A DNA stretch of 64,000 nucleotides, from NCBI GenBank assembly GCA_965223585.1, contig CBDCWW010000022.1, forward strand, positions 620,001 to 684,000, in the 5' to 3' direction. Numbering within the stretch: the stretch's first letter is position 1; each line of letters begins with the position of its first letter. This document shows, one piece after another, positions 35,577 through 44,766 of this stretch. Under the pieces are notes generated by a model. That model saw nothing but the letters and a program-made list of their open reading frames with translations, did no database searches and was not told where the DNA came from. This stretch comes from CBDCVN01 sp965223585 (GTDB lineage: Bacteria > Deinococcota > Deinococci > Deinococcales > Trueperaceae). A program made the translations under genes and the position numbers.

Positions 35577-36401
35577 TTATCCTGCTGGGGGGTCAATCCA
35601 TAATGAATCATCCTTGCCTACTTCCCAAGCCTTTGCTTGCATGGTTTTAATCCATTCACCCACTTCGGGTGGAATCACATTACGGAATTTAGAGGATTCT
35701 TCTTCACAAATACGTACCAGCGCATCAATCATAATTTGTGGGTCAAGCTGATTTTCTAAAGCGCCACTTGATAAAATACCTTGTAAGAATTCTGGGGTGC
35801 AAAGACTTTTTTCAGGGTCAAACCACTGCAACATGGTTTCGGCACCACGGTCATTAAAACCTGTGCCAAAGACTCCGGGGTTTGCCGTGCAAATTTCTAC
35901 ACCTGTGCCTGCCAGCTCAGCTTTTAAACCTTCAGTTAAACCTTCAAGGGCATGCTTGGTCGAGGTATACACGGCTGCTATAGGCGTGGTGATCAAACCA
36001 CCCATTGAGGTGACGTTGACAATCTTGCCCTTGCCACGCTTGACCATTTGTGGAGCAAACCCTTGAATCATAGCAAGAGTGCCAAAGACATTGGTTTCAT
36101 AGTTGCAGCGAACATGTGCCATCGGAATGTCTGCTACAGGGCCTGTTTCCATAATGCCTGCGTTGTTCATCAGGACATCTATCTCATGCTTAAAAGCTGA
36201 TTGTCGATCTTCTTCATTGGTAATGTCTAAAACAATCACTTCAAGCTCAACGCCAGCCTCTTTGGCAGATTGCATCAGTTCAGTCTTTTGTGGTGCAATT
36301 TGCACTCCTGCAATAACTTTGTGGCCTCGTTTAGCTAGCTCAAGCGCTGTTCCTTTTCCAAACCCTGAAGCTGCTCCTGTAATTAAAATTCTTTTTGCCA
36401 T
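35577..36401 (-). CDS. short-chain dehydrogenase/reductase
   Basis: This 274-residue SDR has LITGAASGFGKGTALEL (6-22), NNAG, VNVTSMGGLIT (Ser) and YTSTK (Tyr-x-x-x-Lys). All catalytic residues are intact. The C-terminal part (PEVGEWIKTMQAKAWEVGKD) is normal for this subgroup. It ends at a TAA after which homologous-looking sequence continues in frame, so the protein may once have been longer. It is co-directional with the aldo/keto reductase and AraC genes. Confidence 0.9.
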   Translation of the reverse strand: MAKRILITGAASGFGKGTALELAKRGHKVIAGVQIAPQKTELMQSAKEAGVELEVIVLDITNEEDRQSAFKHEIDVLMNNAGIMETGPVADIPMAHVRCNYETNVFGTLAMIQGFAPQMVKRGKGKIVNVTSMGGLITTPIAAVYTSTKHALEGLTEGLKAELAGTGVEICTANPGVFGTGFNDRGAETMLQWFDPEKSLCTPEFLQGILSSGALENQLDPQIMIDALVRICEEESSKFRNVIPPEVGEWIKTMQAKAWEVGKDDSLWIDPPAG

Positions 36402-36628
36402 GTCTATACCTCATTATCTTTTGGCGATTTTCCTAATCGCATCCAACGTAAAATAGCACAAGAGCCTCTAGATGCTGCCAACAAACTACGCCAATAAACT
36501 TGCAAAAGACGCCAACTTACGTACTTGATATAATACTTCATAAGTATCAGTGGGCACGAGTATATATTAAGAAAATCACCTAAATTGTTAGCAGGATCAA
36601 GCTATTCAAGAGAGTTCCTAAATTTAGT

Positions 36629-36634
36629 TATAGT
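36629..36634 (+). promoter_or_regulatory. -10 box of a leaderless promoter (MBL gene)
   Basis: TATAGT ends 5 nt before the ATG at 36640, leaving no room for a ribosome-binding site. A weak -35 (TTCAAG) lies 18 nt upstream. Confidence 0.55.
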
Positions 36635-36639
36635 TAGTA

Positions 36640-37410
36640 ATGGCTACTCTTTATCTTTTAGGTACTGGCTCGAGCATCAGTGACCCTGAGCGTACTACTA
36701 CTATGCTAGCTGTTGAAAACAGCAACTCACTTGTCATTATTGATTGTGGAGGCGATGCTTTACAGAGACTTATGCAGTCTAGTTTTAGTTTGCAAGATAT
36801 TGGAAAGCTCGAGGCTATTTTTATAACTCACGAACATATTGATCATGTAAGTGGGTTTCCTTTACTTTTGCAAAAATTATGGTTAGCAGGGTATAAAAAA
36901 GACTTAGATGTTTATGGTATAAAGCCAGCTTTAGAGCAAGTCAAAAATCTTGTTAATGCAGTAAATACTTTTAAAACTAAACCTTTTGATACTATGCCTA
37001 AACTACAATGGCACGAAATTGCTTATCAGGATAACGTTCTTGCTCTTGAAAATGATAACTGGTGTGTCAATGCTTCACCGGGAATTCATGGTGTTCCTGT
37101 TATGGGATTGCGCATTTTAGATAAAGAGGGAGGTGGACTTTTAGCTTATTCATCTGATACACAAAAAAGTGATAGCATTATCCGCTTAGCTGAGGGAGTA
37201 AATATATTGGTTCATGAGGCAACGGGCAATGCGCCTACTCATAGCAGCGCTGAACAAGCTGCTCAAGTTGCTGAAGCTGCTAAAGTGAAAGAACTACTTT
37301 TAGTTCATCTTCCACCTGAAGCTTTTTTATCTGAGGACGAAATTGCCCAAGCAAAGAAAATCTTTGCTAATATGGCTAAGGGTGGTGAGGGTGGTAAATA
37401 TGAGTTTTAA
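36640..37410 (+). CDS. RNase Z-like MBL-fold hydrolase
   Basis: This 256-residue cytosolic metallo-hydrolase has LLGTGSSISDPERTTTMLAV, the zinc motif THEHIDHVSGFPLLL (HxHxDH), HGVPVMGLRI, LAYSSDTQ, VHEATG and a final LLVHLPPE. This is the layout of ElaC/RNase Z-like and related phosphodiesterases. True RNase Z enzymes have a longer exosite arm, so tRNA 3' processing is possible but unproven. No ribosome-binding site, but a -10 box lies 5 nt upstream. Contains two CTCGAG motifs. Confidence 0.82.
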   Translation: MATLYLLGTGSSISDPERTTTMLAVENSNSLVIIDCGGDALQRLMQSSFSLQDIGKLEAIFITHEHIDHVSGFPLLLQKLWLAGYKKDLDVYGIKPALEQVKNLVNAVNTFKTKPFDTMPKLQWHEIAYQDNVLALENDNWCVNASPGIHGVPVMGLRILDKEGGGLLAYSSDTQKSDSIIRLAEGVNILVHEATGNAPTHSSAEQAAQVAEAAKVKELLLVHLPPEAFLSEDEIAQAKKIFANMAKGGEGGKYEF

Positions 37411-37456
37411 GTACTTGAGATCATAAGTACCTAGGCGTAAATATGTGAATTTTTGT

Positions 37457-37520
37457 TGGAGTTCAAACTAGTAGGTAGTAGTTAGGATTTAGTAGGGTTT
37501 CACTATACTGTCTACCTCTA
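37457..37520. repeat. intergenic repeat GTAGGTAGTAGTTAG, copy 1
   Basis: The block TAGTAGGTAGTAGTTAG ... TTAGTAGG ... TTCA ... TCTAC recurs at 41057-41120 at a similar distance from the following gene. Similarity covers about 60 bp including flanks. Function unknown. Confidence 0.6.
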
Positions 37521-37869
37521 GACATTAATTACCCCAAAAGCTTGCCCTAGAACATAGTGAAGGGCATTCACAAAAACTTCAAGCCACTTTTAAATCTCGA
37601 TTCTTACTGAATAATTTTTTATAGTTAACGATAATTGATTGAATAATTTGAAAAAATTAACTAAGTGTATCTATAGCTTATTTGGTAAAATATTTTGCTA
37701 AAACAACCTTCTGTAAACAGATTGGCATGCAAAAGTAAAGTTCTAAACGTTTTGCAAGCCTTATGATCGTTTGCGTAAGATTTCTGGTATATTACAATAT
37801 GTTTCTATATGATCTTAATAATTAATGAAACATTAGAGATAACTCACAAAGCATCTGCTAATATTCTGA

Positions 37870-37875
37870 CATAAT
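37870..37875 (+). promoter_or_regulatory. -10 box of a leaderless promoter (BTAD regulator)
   Basis: CATAAT lies 6 nt before the ATG at 37882. There is no Shine-Dalgarno sequence, so transcript and start codon probably coincide. Confidence 0.5.
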
Positions 37876-37881
37876 AGTGAT

Positions 37882-39699
37882 ATGATCTGGGGATATTTTT
37901 TAGGACAACCCTATTTACTTAGTAAACAAGTTAACCAAGAAGAAGTTATAAAACTTCATTCACGTCAAGGTTTAGCTCTTCTTGCTTATTTGCTCGAGCA
38001 AGGTGAGGAAGTTTCAAGAGCACAATTAATAGAACTGTTGTGGGCTGAGGAAGAAGCCCCTTATGCCAGTGGTAGTTTTCGAGTAATGCTTTCAAAAATC
38101 AAAAAAATTTTACCTGATGCTTTGGAGATAACTCGTTACACAGTACGTTTAAAACCTGACGCTATGATGTGGGACACAGTGCGCTTTATGCAATTGGCGC
38201 AACAAGGGGACTTGGATTCTTTAAAGCAGGCTACCTCGCTTTATCGTGGCGAATTTATGCAGGGCTTTACCCTTGGTGGTTCTGCAGAGTTTCAAACATG
38301 GCTAGAAGAACAAAGGGAAAATTGGATTGAGTCACATAATCAAATAATGCGTCGTCTTGTTGATGGTTTGCTCGATCAGCGTGACATGCAAAGAGCTATA
38401 CATCATGTAGATAGGTGGTTAAAGCTCGAGCCTTGGCAGGAAAGGGCCCATAGGCAAAGGATGTGGCTTTATTGGCAAACAGGAGAAGTTGACAAAGCTC
38501 TCCAACACTATCGCCAATATACAAGACAACTCGAGCGAGAGTTAAACGCTGAGCCTGCTGAAGATACTCAAAAACTTTATGAAAGTATTTTAGAGGATAA
38601 AAAGAACTCTTTCCAAGAGTTGATTCGTTTGCGCACAACCTCAGGTGAAAGTTATGGGGCACCAATAATTCAAGATCCTTCTGAAGTCTATCAACTTAAT
38701 ACTACCCTAACAAGCTTTATAGGACGTGATGAAGAGCTATCTCGGCTTGGTGAGCTCTTGAGCAATAATCGTTTGGTAACCATACGTGCTGCTGGTGGTG
38801 TAGGTAAAACTCGCTTAGCCTTGCAATTTGCTCACTCCGATTTCGCCAAGAATTATGAGGACGGTATTGTTTTTGTTGCCTTAGAGCATATTAGTGAAAC
38901 ACAGTTACCACACCAAATAAGCCGTAGGCTTGGGCTTGACAATGATGAGGGAACACTATTTGAATATCTTAAAGATAAGAACATGCTTCTTATTCTTGAC
39001 AATTTTGAGCATGTTTTGGATGCTCGTGCTTTTGTAATGGAACTCTTAAAAGTAGCCCCAAATCTATCTTTGCTAATAACTTCACGAGAAGCTCTAGGAC
39101 TTATGGGTGAGCAACGCTTTCTACTTACAGGATTAGTCCTTCCAGCTAGTGAGGATGAGCTTGCTAAAGAAAACTTATCTTCTAAAGATTACTCAGCACT
39201 TAGACTTTTTGCTGAGCGTGCTACCCTACAAGATCCTAGTTTTACTCTTACTGAAGAAAATATTCCTCTTGTATATGCTATTTGTAGTAAGCTTTCTGGC
39301 ATACCCCTAGCTATTGAGCTTAGTGCTTCTTGGCTTAGTGTAATGACTGTAGAAGAAGTTGCCAACGAATTAGCCGGTAATTTAGACCTTTTGAAAACTG
39401 AAAGTGCCAACGTTATTGATAGACACCAAAATATGGCAGAGGTTTTTGAAAGTTCTTGGCAGAACTTAAGTGAAGAACAACAAAAAGCTTGTGTTAGTTT
39501 AACAGATTTGCCAGAATACTTTAGTAAAGAAGATGCTCAACAAACTAATGCATCACTCTTAAGCTTACGTTCTTTATCAGAAAAGTCTATCTTGGAAGTA
39601 GATAAGCAAGGTGGACAATTGCTTTACCATTTTCCTTCTCTTTTACGTAGTTATGTTAGTGCTCGAGGAAACAACAACAGCAATAAAGCTAATAATTAA
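37882..39699 (+). CDS. BTAD/NB-ARC regulator (SARP/AfsR-like), short form
   Basis: This 605-residue protein has an N-terminal winged helix (1-85, SRAQLIELLWAEEEAPYASG) and a bacterial transcriptional activation domain (~95-235, WDTVRFMQLAQQGDLDSLKQ ... LKLEPWQERAHRQRMWLYWQ). An NB-ARC-type ATPase follows, with Walker A AAGGVGKTRLALQF and Walker B LLILDNFEHV. It stops soon after the winged-helix region that follows the ATPase, with no TPR array, so it is shorter than AfsR or the paralogue at 44767-47763. Such proteins activate transcription in an ATP-gated manner. Target genes unknown. Rich in CTCGAG. Confidence 0.88.
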   Translation: MIWGYFLGQPYLLSKQVNQEEVIKLHSRQGLALLAYLLEQGEEVSRAQLIELLWAEEEAPYASGSFRVMLSKIKKILPDALEITRYTVRLKPDAMMWDTVRFMQLAQQGDLDSLKQATSLYRGEFMQGFTLGGSAEFQTWLEEQRENWIESHNQIMRRLVDGLLDQRDMQRAIHHVDRWLKLEPWQERAHRQRMWLYWQTGEVDKALQHYRQYTRQLERELNAEPAEDTQKLYESILEDKKNSFQELIRLRTTSGESYGAPIIQDPSEVYQLNTTLTSFIGRDEELSRLGELLSNNRLVTIRAAGGVGKTRLALQFAHSDFAKNYEDGIVFVALEHISETQLPHQISRRLGLDNDEGTLFEYLKDKNMLLILDNFEHVLDARAFVMELLKVAPNLSLLITSREALGLMGEQRFLLTGLVLPASEDELAKENLSSKDYSALRLFAERATLQDPSFTLTEENIPLVYAICSKLSGIPLAIELSASWLSVMTVEEVANELAGNLDLLKTESANVIDRHQNMAEVFESSWQNLSEEQQKACVSLTDLPEYFSKEDAQQTNASLLSLRSLSEKSILEVDKQGGQLLYHFPSLLRSYVSARGNNNSNKANN

Positions 39700-39731
39700 G
39701 ATTATCAGCTAGCTCTAATGGAAATCCACTT

Positions 39732-39767
39732 AAGTCCACCTTTGAAAAAGGTGGACTTGCTTTTTTT
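39732..39767 (+). terminator. rho-independent terminator after BTAD regulator
   Basis: AAGTCCACCTTT (39732-39743) pairs with AAAGGTGGACTT (39747-39758), a 12-bp stem, followed by GCTTTTTTT. It lies 33 bp past the stop. Confidence 0.92.
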
Positions 39768-40036
39768 GTTTGAAAAAGATGATTAGGAGGGCACCTAATC
39801 AAAATAAAGACCATCTGTGCTCCAGAAATTGCTATTAGGGTGGAACCTCATGCAATCCTTACTCAAATTCTTGTCTTCCAAGTCAGATTGTTTTTACATC
39901 GAGATCTGTTATCAATGAAAGTTGCCTTTGACTTGGTTCACTAGATTGTTGTGACAAAAAACCTACATACTCATTCAAGAGAAGTGTTATAAATTACACT
40001 TTTCGAATGGATGTTTAGGATTAGTTTTGATTTCAA

Positions 40037-41008
40037 ATGAAGCGCTTTTTGTTAAAATCATGCCTTTTCCTGATTTTATTGGGATTACTAATGAGTGCCT
40101 TTGGACAATTAAACTATTCTGAATCTTTTGATACCGCATGGCGGCTGGTTAAGGAGCGCTATTGGGATGAAGAAAAAATAGAAGAAATTTGGAATAAAGT
40201 TCGACAAGAATATGAACCACGAGCACTGATCACTACTGATGATGATGCGTTTTACGATGTTTTAGAAGATATGTATGAGGAGATTGGTGATAACCACTCA
40301 GTTTTTGTTTCACCTGATAGGGTTGAAGAAATTCGTGGGCTCTATGGTGATTTGCCCTGCTTTGGTGTCTTTTCACAAAGCAATGAATCCACAAAGTTAA
40401 TTAAGCAGCAACGTGACTTTAATTTTACAACTTTAGGGAATATAAGCTATGATGTTCTAGAGGAAGATATTGGCTATATTCAGTTGCCTGATTTAGCTAC
40501 TGCTTTCACCCCAACCAATGTTCGCAGTGCTGTACAAAATCTTGAAGAGCAAGGTGTTAACGGTATTATTTTAGACTTACGTGGTAATCCCGGGGGACGG
40601 CTTATAGAAATGATGCAAGTAGCAGGTATATTTTCGAAGGGGTTTTTGTGGCGTATACTTACCCGCTGGACTTTACCTTTACCCTATCCTGCTGTGGGCT
40701 CAGTAGAAACAGAACTACCCTTGGCTATACTCATTGATGGAAACGTTAATAGTGCTGCAGAAGGGCTTGCAGGGGCTTTACAAACTTCAGGTCGAGCGAC
40801 TCTTTTTGGAGAGACAACTGCTGGCAATGTTGAAGCAGTGTTGCCCTTTTGCTTGCGTGACGGTTCTCAAGCTTGGATTGCCACAGGTATTCTTGCACCC
40901 CTCAGAGGTGCAACTTGGGAAGGGCGTGGAGTAGTTCCAGATGTAGAAATAGCAGCTGAGGATTCTTTTGAAGCAGCAGTCTCCTATTTGGTATCACAAA
41001 ATCATTAA
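40037..41008 (+). CDS. S41-like (C-terminal processing) peptidase family protein, exported
   Basis: This 323-residue protein has a signal peptide (cleavage after SAFG). N-terminal helices (SFDTAWRLVKERYWDE, DVLEDMYEEIGDNHSVFVSP) and IGYIQLPDL ... GIILDLRGNPGGRLIEMMQV are typical of S41. The nucleophile Ser is in NVNSAAEGLAGAL. The block that carries the catalytic Lys in CtpA-type enzymes (TxGKG) reads TTAGNVEA here, and a PDZ domain is not evident. It may use another S41 catalytic scheme or be inactive. Confidence 0.78.
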   Translation: MKRFLLKSCLFLILLGLLMSAFGQLNYSESFDTAWRLVKERYWDEEKIEEIWNKVRQEYEPRALITTDDDAFYDVLEDMYEEIGDNHSVFVSPDRVEEIRGLYGDLPCFGVFSQSNESTKLIKQQRDFNFTTLGNISYDVLEEDIGYIQLPDLATAFTPTNVRSAVQNLEEQGVNGIILDLRGNPGGRLIEMMQVAGIFSKGFLWRILTRWTLPLPYPAVGSVETELPLAILIDGNVNSAAEGLAGALQTSGRATLFGETTAGNVEAVLPFCLRDGSQAWIATGILAPLRGATWEGRGVVPDVEIAAEDSFEAAVSYLVSQNH

Positions 41009-41056
41009 ATAGAAAGAATTTGCAAAAAATTCAATAAGCAAATTTAGGTGTAAACT

Positions 41057-41120
41057 TGTTGGGATTCGAGAGTAGGTAGTAGTTAGAAGTTAGTAGGACT
41101 TCATTATTCTATCTACTACC
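41057..41120. repeat. intergenic repeat GTAGGTAGTAGTTAG, copy 2
   Basis: Matches 37457-37520. In this copy GGTAGTAG and CTACTACC form an 8-bp inverted repeat around the shared core, so a hairpin is possible. It lies upstream of prfA. Confidence 0.6.
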
Positions 41121-41182
41121 CATAAAAATTATGAATTGTCTAGTCGTCAATCTTAAGATTTAGCGTTAGACTACTAGACATA

Positions 41183-42298
41183 ATGGTAAAGAAGTTAGAA
41201 ACCTTAAAGCAAGAATTTGATCAGCTAGAACGTTCACTGGGTGATCCTGAGTTGCTTGGCGATCAAGCACGCTACCGAAAAGTAGCGCAACGTTATGCTA
41301 ATTTAAATAATATCGTTAAAATTTATAAGGAATATCGTCAGGTATTACAAGAGATTGAAAATGCTAATGAGGCTTTGGAAGATTTAGAATTAGCAGAAAT
41401 AGCTAAAGAAGAATTAGTATTCTTAAAATCACAAAAGTATAGTTTAGAAAAAGATTTAGAAAAACTTTTACTACCCAAAGATCCTTTTGACAGTAAAAAT
41501 GTCATTGTCGAAGTTCGTGCTGCTGCTGGTGGAGAAGAAGCTGCTTTATTTGCTGCTGAAGTATTCGAGATGTATAAACGCTATGCTGAACAGCTTAATT
41601 ACAGTACAGAGGTGTTGGACTCACACCCCACTGATATAGGAGGTTTTAGCAAAGTCAACTTTGAAATTCTTGGAAAGGGAGCCTATAGCAAGTTCAAGTT
41701 TGAGTCAGGAGTCCATCGAGTACAAAGAGTTCCAGAGACTGAAACCCAAGGTAGAATCCATACCTCAACTGTCACAGTAGCAGTTTTGCCTGAAGCAAAT
41801 GATGTTGATGTGAACCTCTCTGCTAGCGACTACCGTGTAGATGTTTATCGTTCTTCCGGTCCCGGTGGGCAATCAGTTAACACTACTGATTCAGCTGTAC
41901 GTATTACTTACAAACCCGGCACGCCTGAAGAAATTATAGTGACTTGCCAAGATGGTAAATCGCAAATTAAAAATAAAGAAAAAGCTTTAACAGTTTTAAG
42001 GGCAAGATTACTTGAAAAGGAAATGGCCAAGGCACAGGCTGAAGCTCGAGAAGCAAGGCTAGTACAAATTGGCTCTGGGGAACGCAGTGAAAAAATAAGG
42101 ACTTATAACTTTCCCCAATCGCGTATAACTGACCATCGCATAGGCTACACCACTCATAACTTAAATGGAGTACTCATGGGTGAGCTTGACGAGTTAAACC
42201 AAGCCTTAAGCGAAGCTGAGCAAGCACAGCGCTTAGATGAAATAGCTCACAAGCCTCCTGAACTAGCCAAGATAGAGACTAAAGGTGGCACGGCGTGA
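41183..42298 (+). CDS. prfA: peptide chain release factor 1
   Basis: This 371-residue class I release factor recognises UAA/UAG and triggers peptide release. The N-terminal helical domain is followed by KNVIVEVRAAAGGEEAALFA. The stop-codon-reading P-x-T motif region is VHRVQRVPETETQGRIHTST, and the universal GGQ motif is in SSGPGGQSVNTTDSAVRI. Length is normal. No ribosome-binding site is visible; TAGACT lies about 10 nt upstream. A Nudix gene overlaps its last 14 bp; the usual prmC is not adjacent. Confidence 0.97.
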   Translation: MVKKLETLKQEFDQLERSLGDPELLGDQARYRKVAQRYANLNNIVKIYKEYRQVLQEIENANEALEDLELAEIAKEELVFLKSQKYSLEKDLEKLLLPKDPFDSKNVIVEVRAAAGGEEAALFAAEVFEMYKRYAEQLNYSTEVLDSHPTDIGGFSKVNFEILGKGAYSKFKFESGVHRVQRVPETETQGRIHTSTVTVAVLPEANDVDVNLSASDYRVDVYRSSGPGGQSVNTTDSAVRITYKPGTPEEIIVTCQDGKSQIKNKEKALTVLRARLLEKEMAKAQAEAREARLVQIGSGERSEKIRTYNFPQSRITDHRIGYTTHNLNGVLMGELDELNQALSEAEQAQRLDEIAHKPPELAKIETKGGTA

Positions 42299-42758
42299 GT
42301 TTGTCGTTGCCGCCGCAATCTTACTCGATTCAAGAGGGCGAGTATTGCTGGTGGGCAACGACTGGCAAGGTTTTGGTACAGTCCGCTATACCTTACCCGG
42401 TGGCATTGTTGAACGAGGTGAATCAAGTATAGCAGCAATGGTACGTGAGGTAAAAGAAGAAACAGGTTTACGTATAACTCGCATAGAGCATCTTGCCTAT
42501 ACTGTACACATTGAAGACAGGTCACGTAACGATAGAGCTGTATCCTTTGCTTTCGAGGCAGAGTATGATGGTCTATTAAACCCTCGAGACCCAGACGGTT
42601 TTATTGTCGAGGCAAGGTTTTTCCCTGTTGAGGAAGTAGCAGATTTAATTTCGGTAGCCCCTCTTGTTGAACCTCTTGTAGATTATTTAAAAGAGCACAA
42701 ACCCGGACGATTTTACTCTTATGAAAGTTGGGATGGTAAGGGAAAAGTAATTGTGTAG
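42285..42758 (+). CDS. Nudix hydrolase
   Basis: This 157-residue protein starts with GTG inside the end of prfA (14-bp overlap), so it is translationally coupled to it. The Nudix box GGIVERGESSIAAMVREVKE followed by ETGL fits GX5EX7REUXEEXGU completely. It hydrolyses a nucleoside diphosphate linked to another group, often a damaged or signalling nucleotide; the exact substrate is not predictable. Confidence 0.92.
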   Translation: MARREFVVAAAILLDSRGRVLLVGNDWQGFGTVRYTLPGGIVERGESSIAAMVREVKEETGLRITRIEHLAYTVHIEDRSRNDRAVSFAFEAEYDGLLNPRDPDGFIVEARFFPVEEVADLISVAPLVEPLVDYLKEHKPGRFYSYESWDGKGKVIV

Positions 42759-43078
42759 ATGTCCATAAAAGTTTTTCTGCAAAACCTTGGAGGTTTTCAA
42801 AACCTTCAAGGTTTGGGCAACCCAAGACTTTTCTGGTGCACTATATAGGTATTTTTCAGACACTAGTGAATTGTAGAAAGTGTGTAAAGTTTTTCCGTGA
42901 AATCTCCAAGGCTTGAGCAATCACTAGTTTTTCTAACCATAGAGAAGCATACATCCCCTTTGGGACGAAGGAAGTTTAGGCTTATAGTCAAGTGGGCAAA
43001 TAACTTTTTTTAGTAAGTAAGGCCAGCTTGAAAATCTATTTTAGTACCTAATTTTCCTAGTGAGGTAAAGGTATTATC
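42759..43078. other. intergenic region between convergent genes
   Basis: Contains the 33-bp palindrome at 42782-42814 and no coding potential. A short string (TTTTCTGGTGCACTATA, ~42830) resembles one at ~61615 after tyrS (TTTTTGGTGCACTATAA). Confidence 0.5.
42782..42814. terminator. 33-bp near-perfect palindrome between convergent genes
   Basis: AAACCTTGGAGGTTTT and AAAACCTTCAAGGTTT pair over 16 bp with one G-T wobble. It lies between the Nudix gene and the convergent GltB-like gene. It lacks a clear T tract, so termination is likely but not certain. Confidence 0.55.
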
Positions 43079-44590
43079 CTAGGTTGTTCTCATTGTCTCA
43101 CAAATGGCAACTCGATCTTCTTTTGAGGGCAAACTCCAATTGTCTTCATAGCCAAAAAGTTCATTGATAGTAGTTGGAGCAAAGTTATCGTTGAGAATTT
43201 CTAAATGCTGACTAGTGATAAAAGCAGGGTGATGCAAACCGCAGGCATTGCTTAGTTGTAGAATCTCTTTACGAAGGGTAATTAGATAATTGGCTAAGCG
43301 AACAGCTTTGTTAGTAGGGTCAAGGCCACGTATTAACCACTTGTTTTGAGTGGCAACTCCTGTCGGACAGTGATTGGAATGGCACTTTTGAGCTTGTATA
43401 CAACCTATTGCTAGCATAGCCTCCCGCCCTATATGTACGAGGTCGCAACCCAAGGCAAAAGCAAAAAAGGCTACTTCTGGGAAACCAAGCCTACCAGAAC
43501 CAACAAAAACTATCTTTTGATGAAAATCGACTTTGACAAACTCTTTGTACACTCTTGCAAAAGCTAATTTAAAAGGTAAAGATACATGGTCACTAAAAGC
43601 CAAAGGGGCTGCTCCTGTCCCACCTTCTCCTCCATCAATACTAATAAAATCTACCCCTCTACCTGTTTCAGCCATTTGTTTAGCAAGTTCTTGCCAAAAG
43701 CTTAAGTCACCTATTGCAGATTTGACCCCTACAGGTAAACCTGTTTTTTCAGCCAGCAACTCAACAAAGTCTAGCAAACTATCTAGATCGTGAAAGGCTG
43801 AATGGGCAGGAGGGCTATGACAGGCCTTGCCTATGGGTATGCCCCTAGCTTCAGCAATTTCAACACTAACCTTACTAGCTGGGAGCATACCTCCCAAACC
43901 GGGTTTAGCTCCTTGACTAAGTTTAATTTCTATGGCACGAACAGGATTAGCATCCGCTACTTCTAGGAAATGTTCTAAGTCAAAGGTACCATCATTATTA
44001 CGACAACCAAAATAACCAGTACCAAGCTGCCAAATAAGTTCTCCGCCCTGCTGGTGGTAGCGTGATATACCACCTTCACCAGTATTTTGCAGCACACCTG
44101 CCAATTGACAACCTTTGTTAAGAGCTTCTATAGCAGGGCCAGAAAGAGAGCCAAAGCTCATACCTGAAATATTTACTATAGAGGAAGGACGGTAGGCTTT
44201 TTTGCGCTTGTGGTATGCACCTACAACTTTAGCACAAGGGACACTACTATTTTCATCCTGATTGATTCTGATCGGGAAGGGAGAGTGTTTAATGATTAGG
44301 TAATTAGGAGCAAGTTCTAGGTCATTATCAGTTCCAAAGCCAAAATAGTTATTTTGTTTTTTGGCACTCGAGTAAATCCAACGCCTTTGATCACGACTAA
44401 AAGGCCGCTCATCATCGTTGCTAGTTACTATGTATTGTCTAAGTTCAGGGCCTATAGCCTCGAGCCAATAACGAAAATGCCCAATAATAGGAAAGTTTCT
44501 TAAAATAGCATGCTTTTTTTGTGTGAGATCATAAGCCACCCAAAGAATAAACGCAAGGGAAATCAAAAGCCAAATCATAAGCGAAGTCAT
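43079..44590 (-). CDS. FMN-binding glutamate synthase-family protein (GltB-like)
   Basis: This 503-residue protein has one N-terminal membrane helix (SLMIWLLISLAFILWVA). The glutamate-synthase alpha domain follows: NISGMSFGSLSGPAIEALNK, VLQNTGEGGISRYH, IEIKLSQGAKPGLGGMLPAS, FISIDGGEGGTGAAPL and the iron-sulfur motif CIQAQKCHSNHCPTG. It resembles the stand-alone, membrane-attached GltB-like proteins with FMN and a 3Fe-4S cluster whose reaction is not established. The amidotransferase domain of true GOGAT is absent. Confidence 0.92.
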   Translation of the reverse strand: MTSLMIWLLISLAFILWVAYDLTQKKHAILRNFPIIGHFRYWLEAIGPELRQYIVTSNDDERPFSRDQRRWIYSSAKKQNNYFGFGTDNDLELAPNYLIIKHSPFPIRINQDENSSVPCAKVVGAYHKRKKAYRPSSIVNISGMSFGSLSGPAIEALNKGCQLAGVLQNTGEGGISRYHQQGGELIWQLGTGYFGCRNNDGTFDLEHFLEVADANPVRAIEIKLSQGAKPGLGGMLPASKVSVEIAEARGIPIGKACHSPPAHSAFHDLDSLLDFVELLAEKTGLPVGVKSAIGDLSFWQELAKQMAETGRGVDFISIDGGEGGTGAAPLAFSDHVSLPFKLAFARVYKEFVKVDFHQKIVFVGSGRLGFPEVAFFAFALGCDLVHIGREAMLAIGCIQAQKCHSNHCPTGVATQNKWLIRGLDPTNKAVRLANYLITLRKEILQLSNACGLHHPAFITSQHLEILNDNFAPTTINELFGYEDNWSLPSKEDRVAICETMRTT

Positions 44591-44766
44591 TGTTACCTGC
44601 CAAATCTAAACAGATCAGATTAATAAGTATATCTTAATAATGTCAGATTTTTTCATCAAAGAAAAGTAGGCTATCCTACCCTGTCACTTCTATCCTGCTT
44701 AAACCCTCTGAAGTCTTGTTAGAGTAGAGAGTTTTAGTGGATAATGTAGGCAAAACTGCCTACAAA

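Larger units (their letters stand above)
37411..37881. other. AT-rich intergenic region
   Basis: It holds one copy of the GTAGGTAGTAGTTAG repeat (37457-37520). The rest is very AT-rich with no coding potential. The promoter of the BTAD regulator sits at its right end. Confidence 0.5.

Noticed and set aside
42285..42525. Minus-strand frames opposite prfA/Nudix and many others opposite real genes
   Set aside because: They overlap strong homologues on the other strand and show no domain features.
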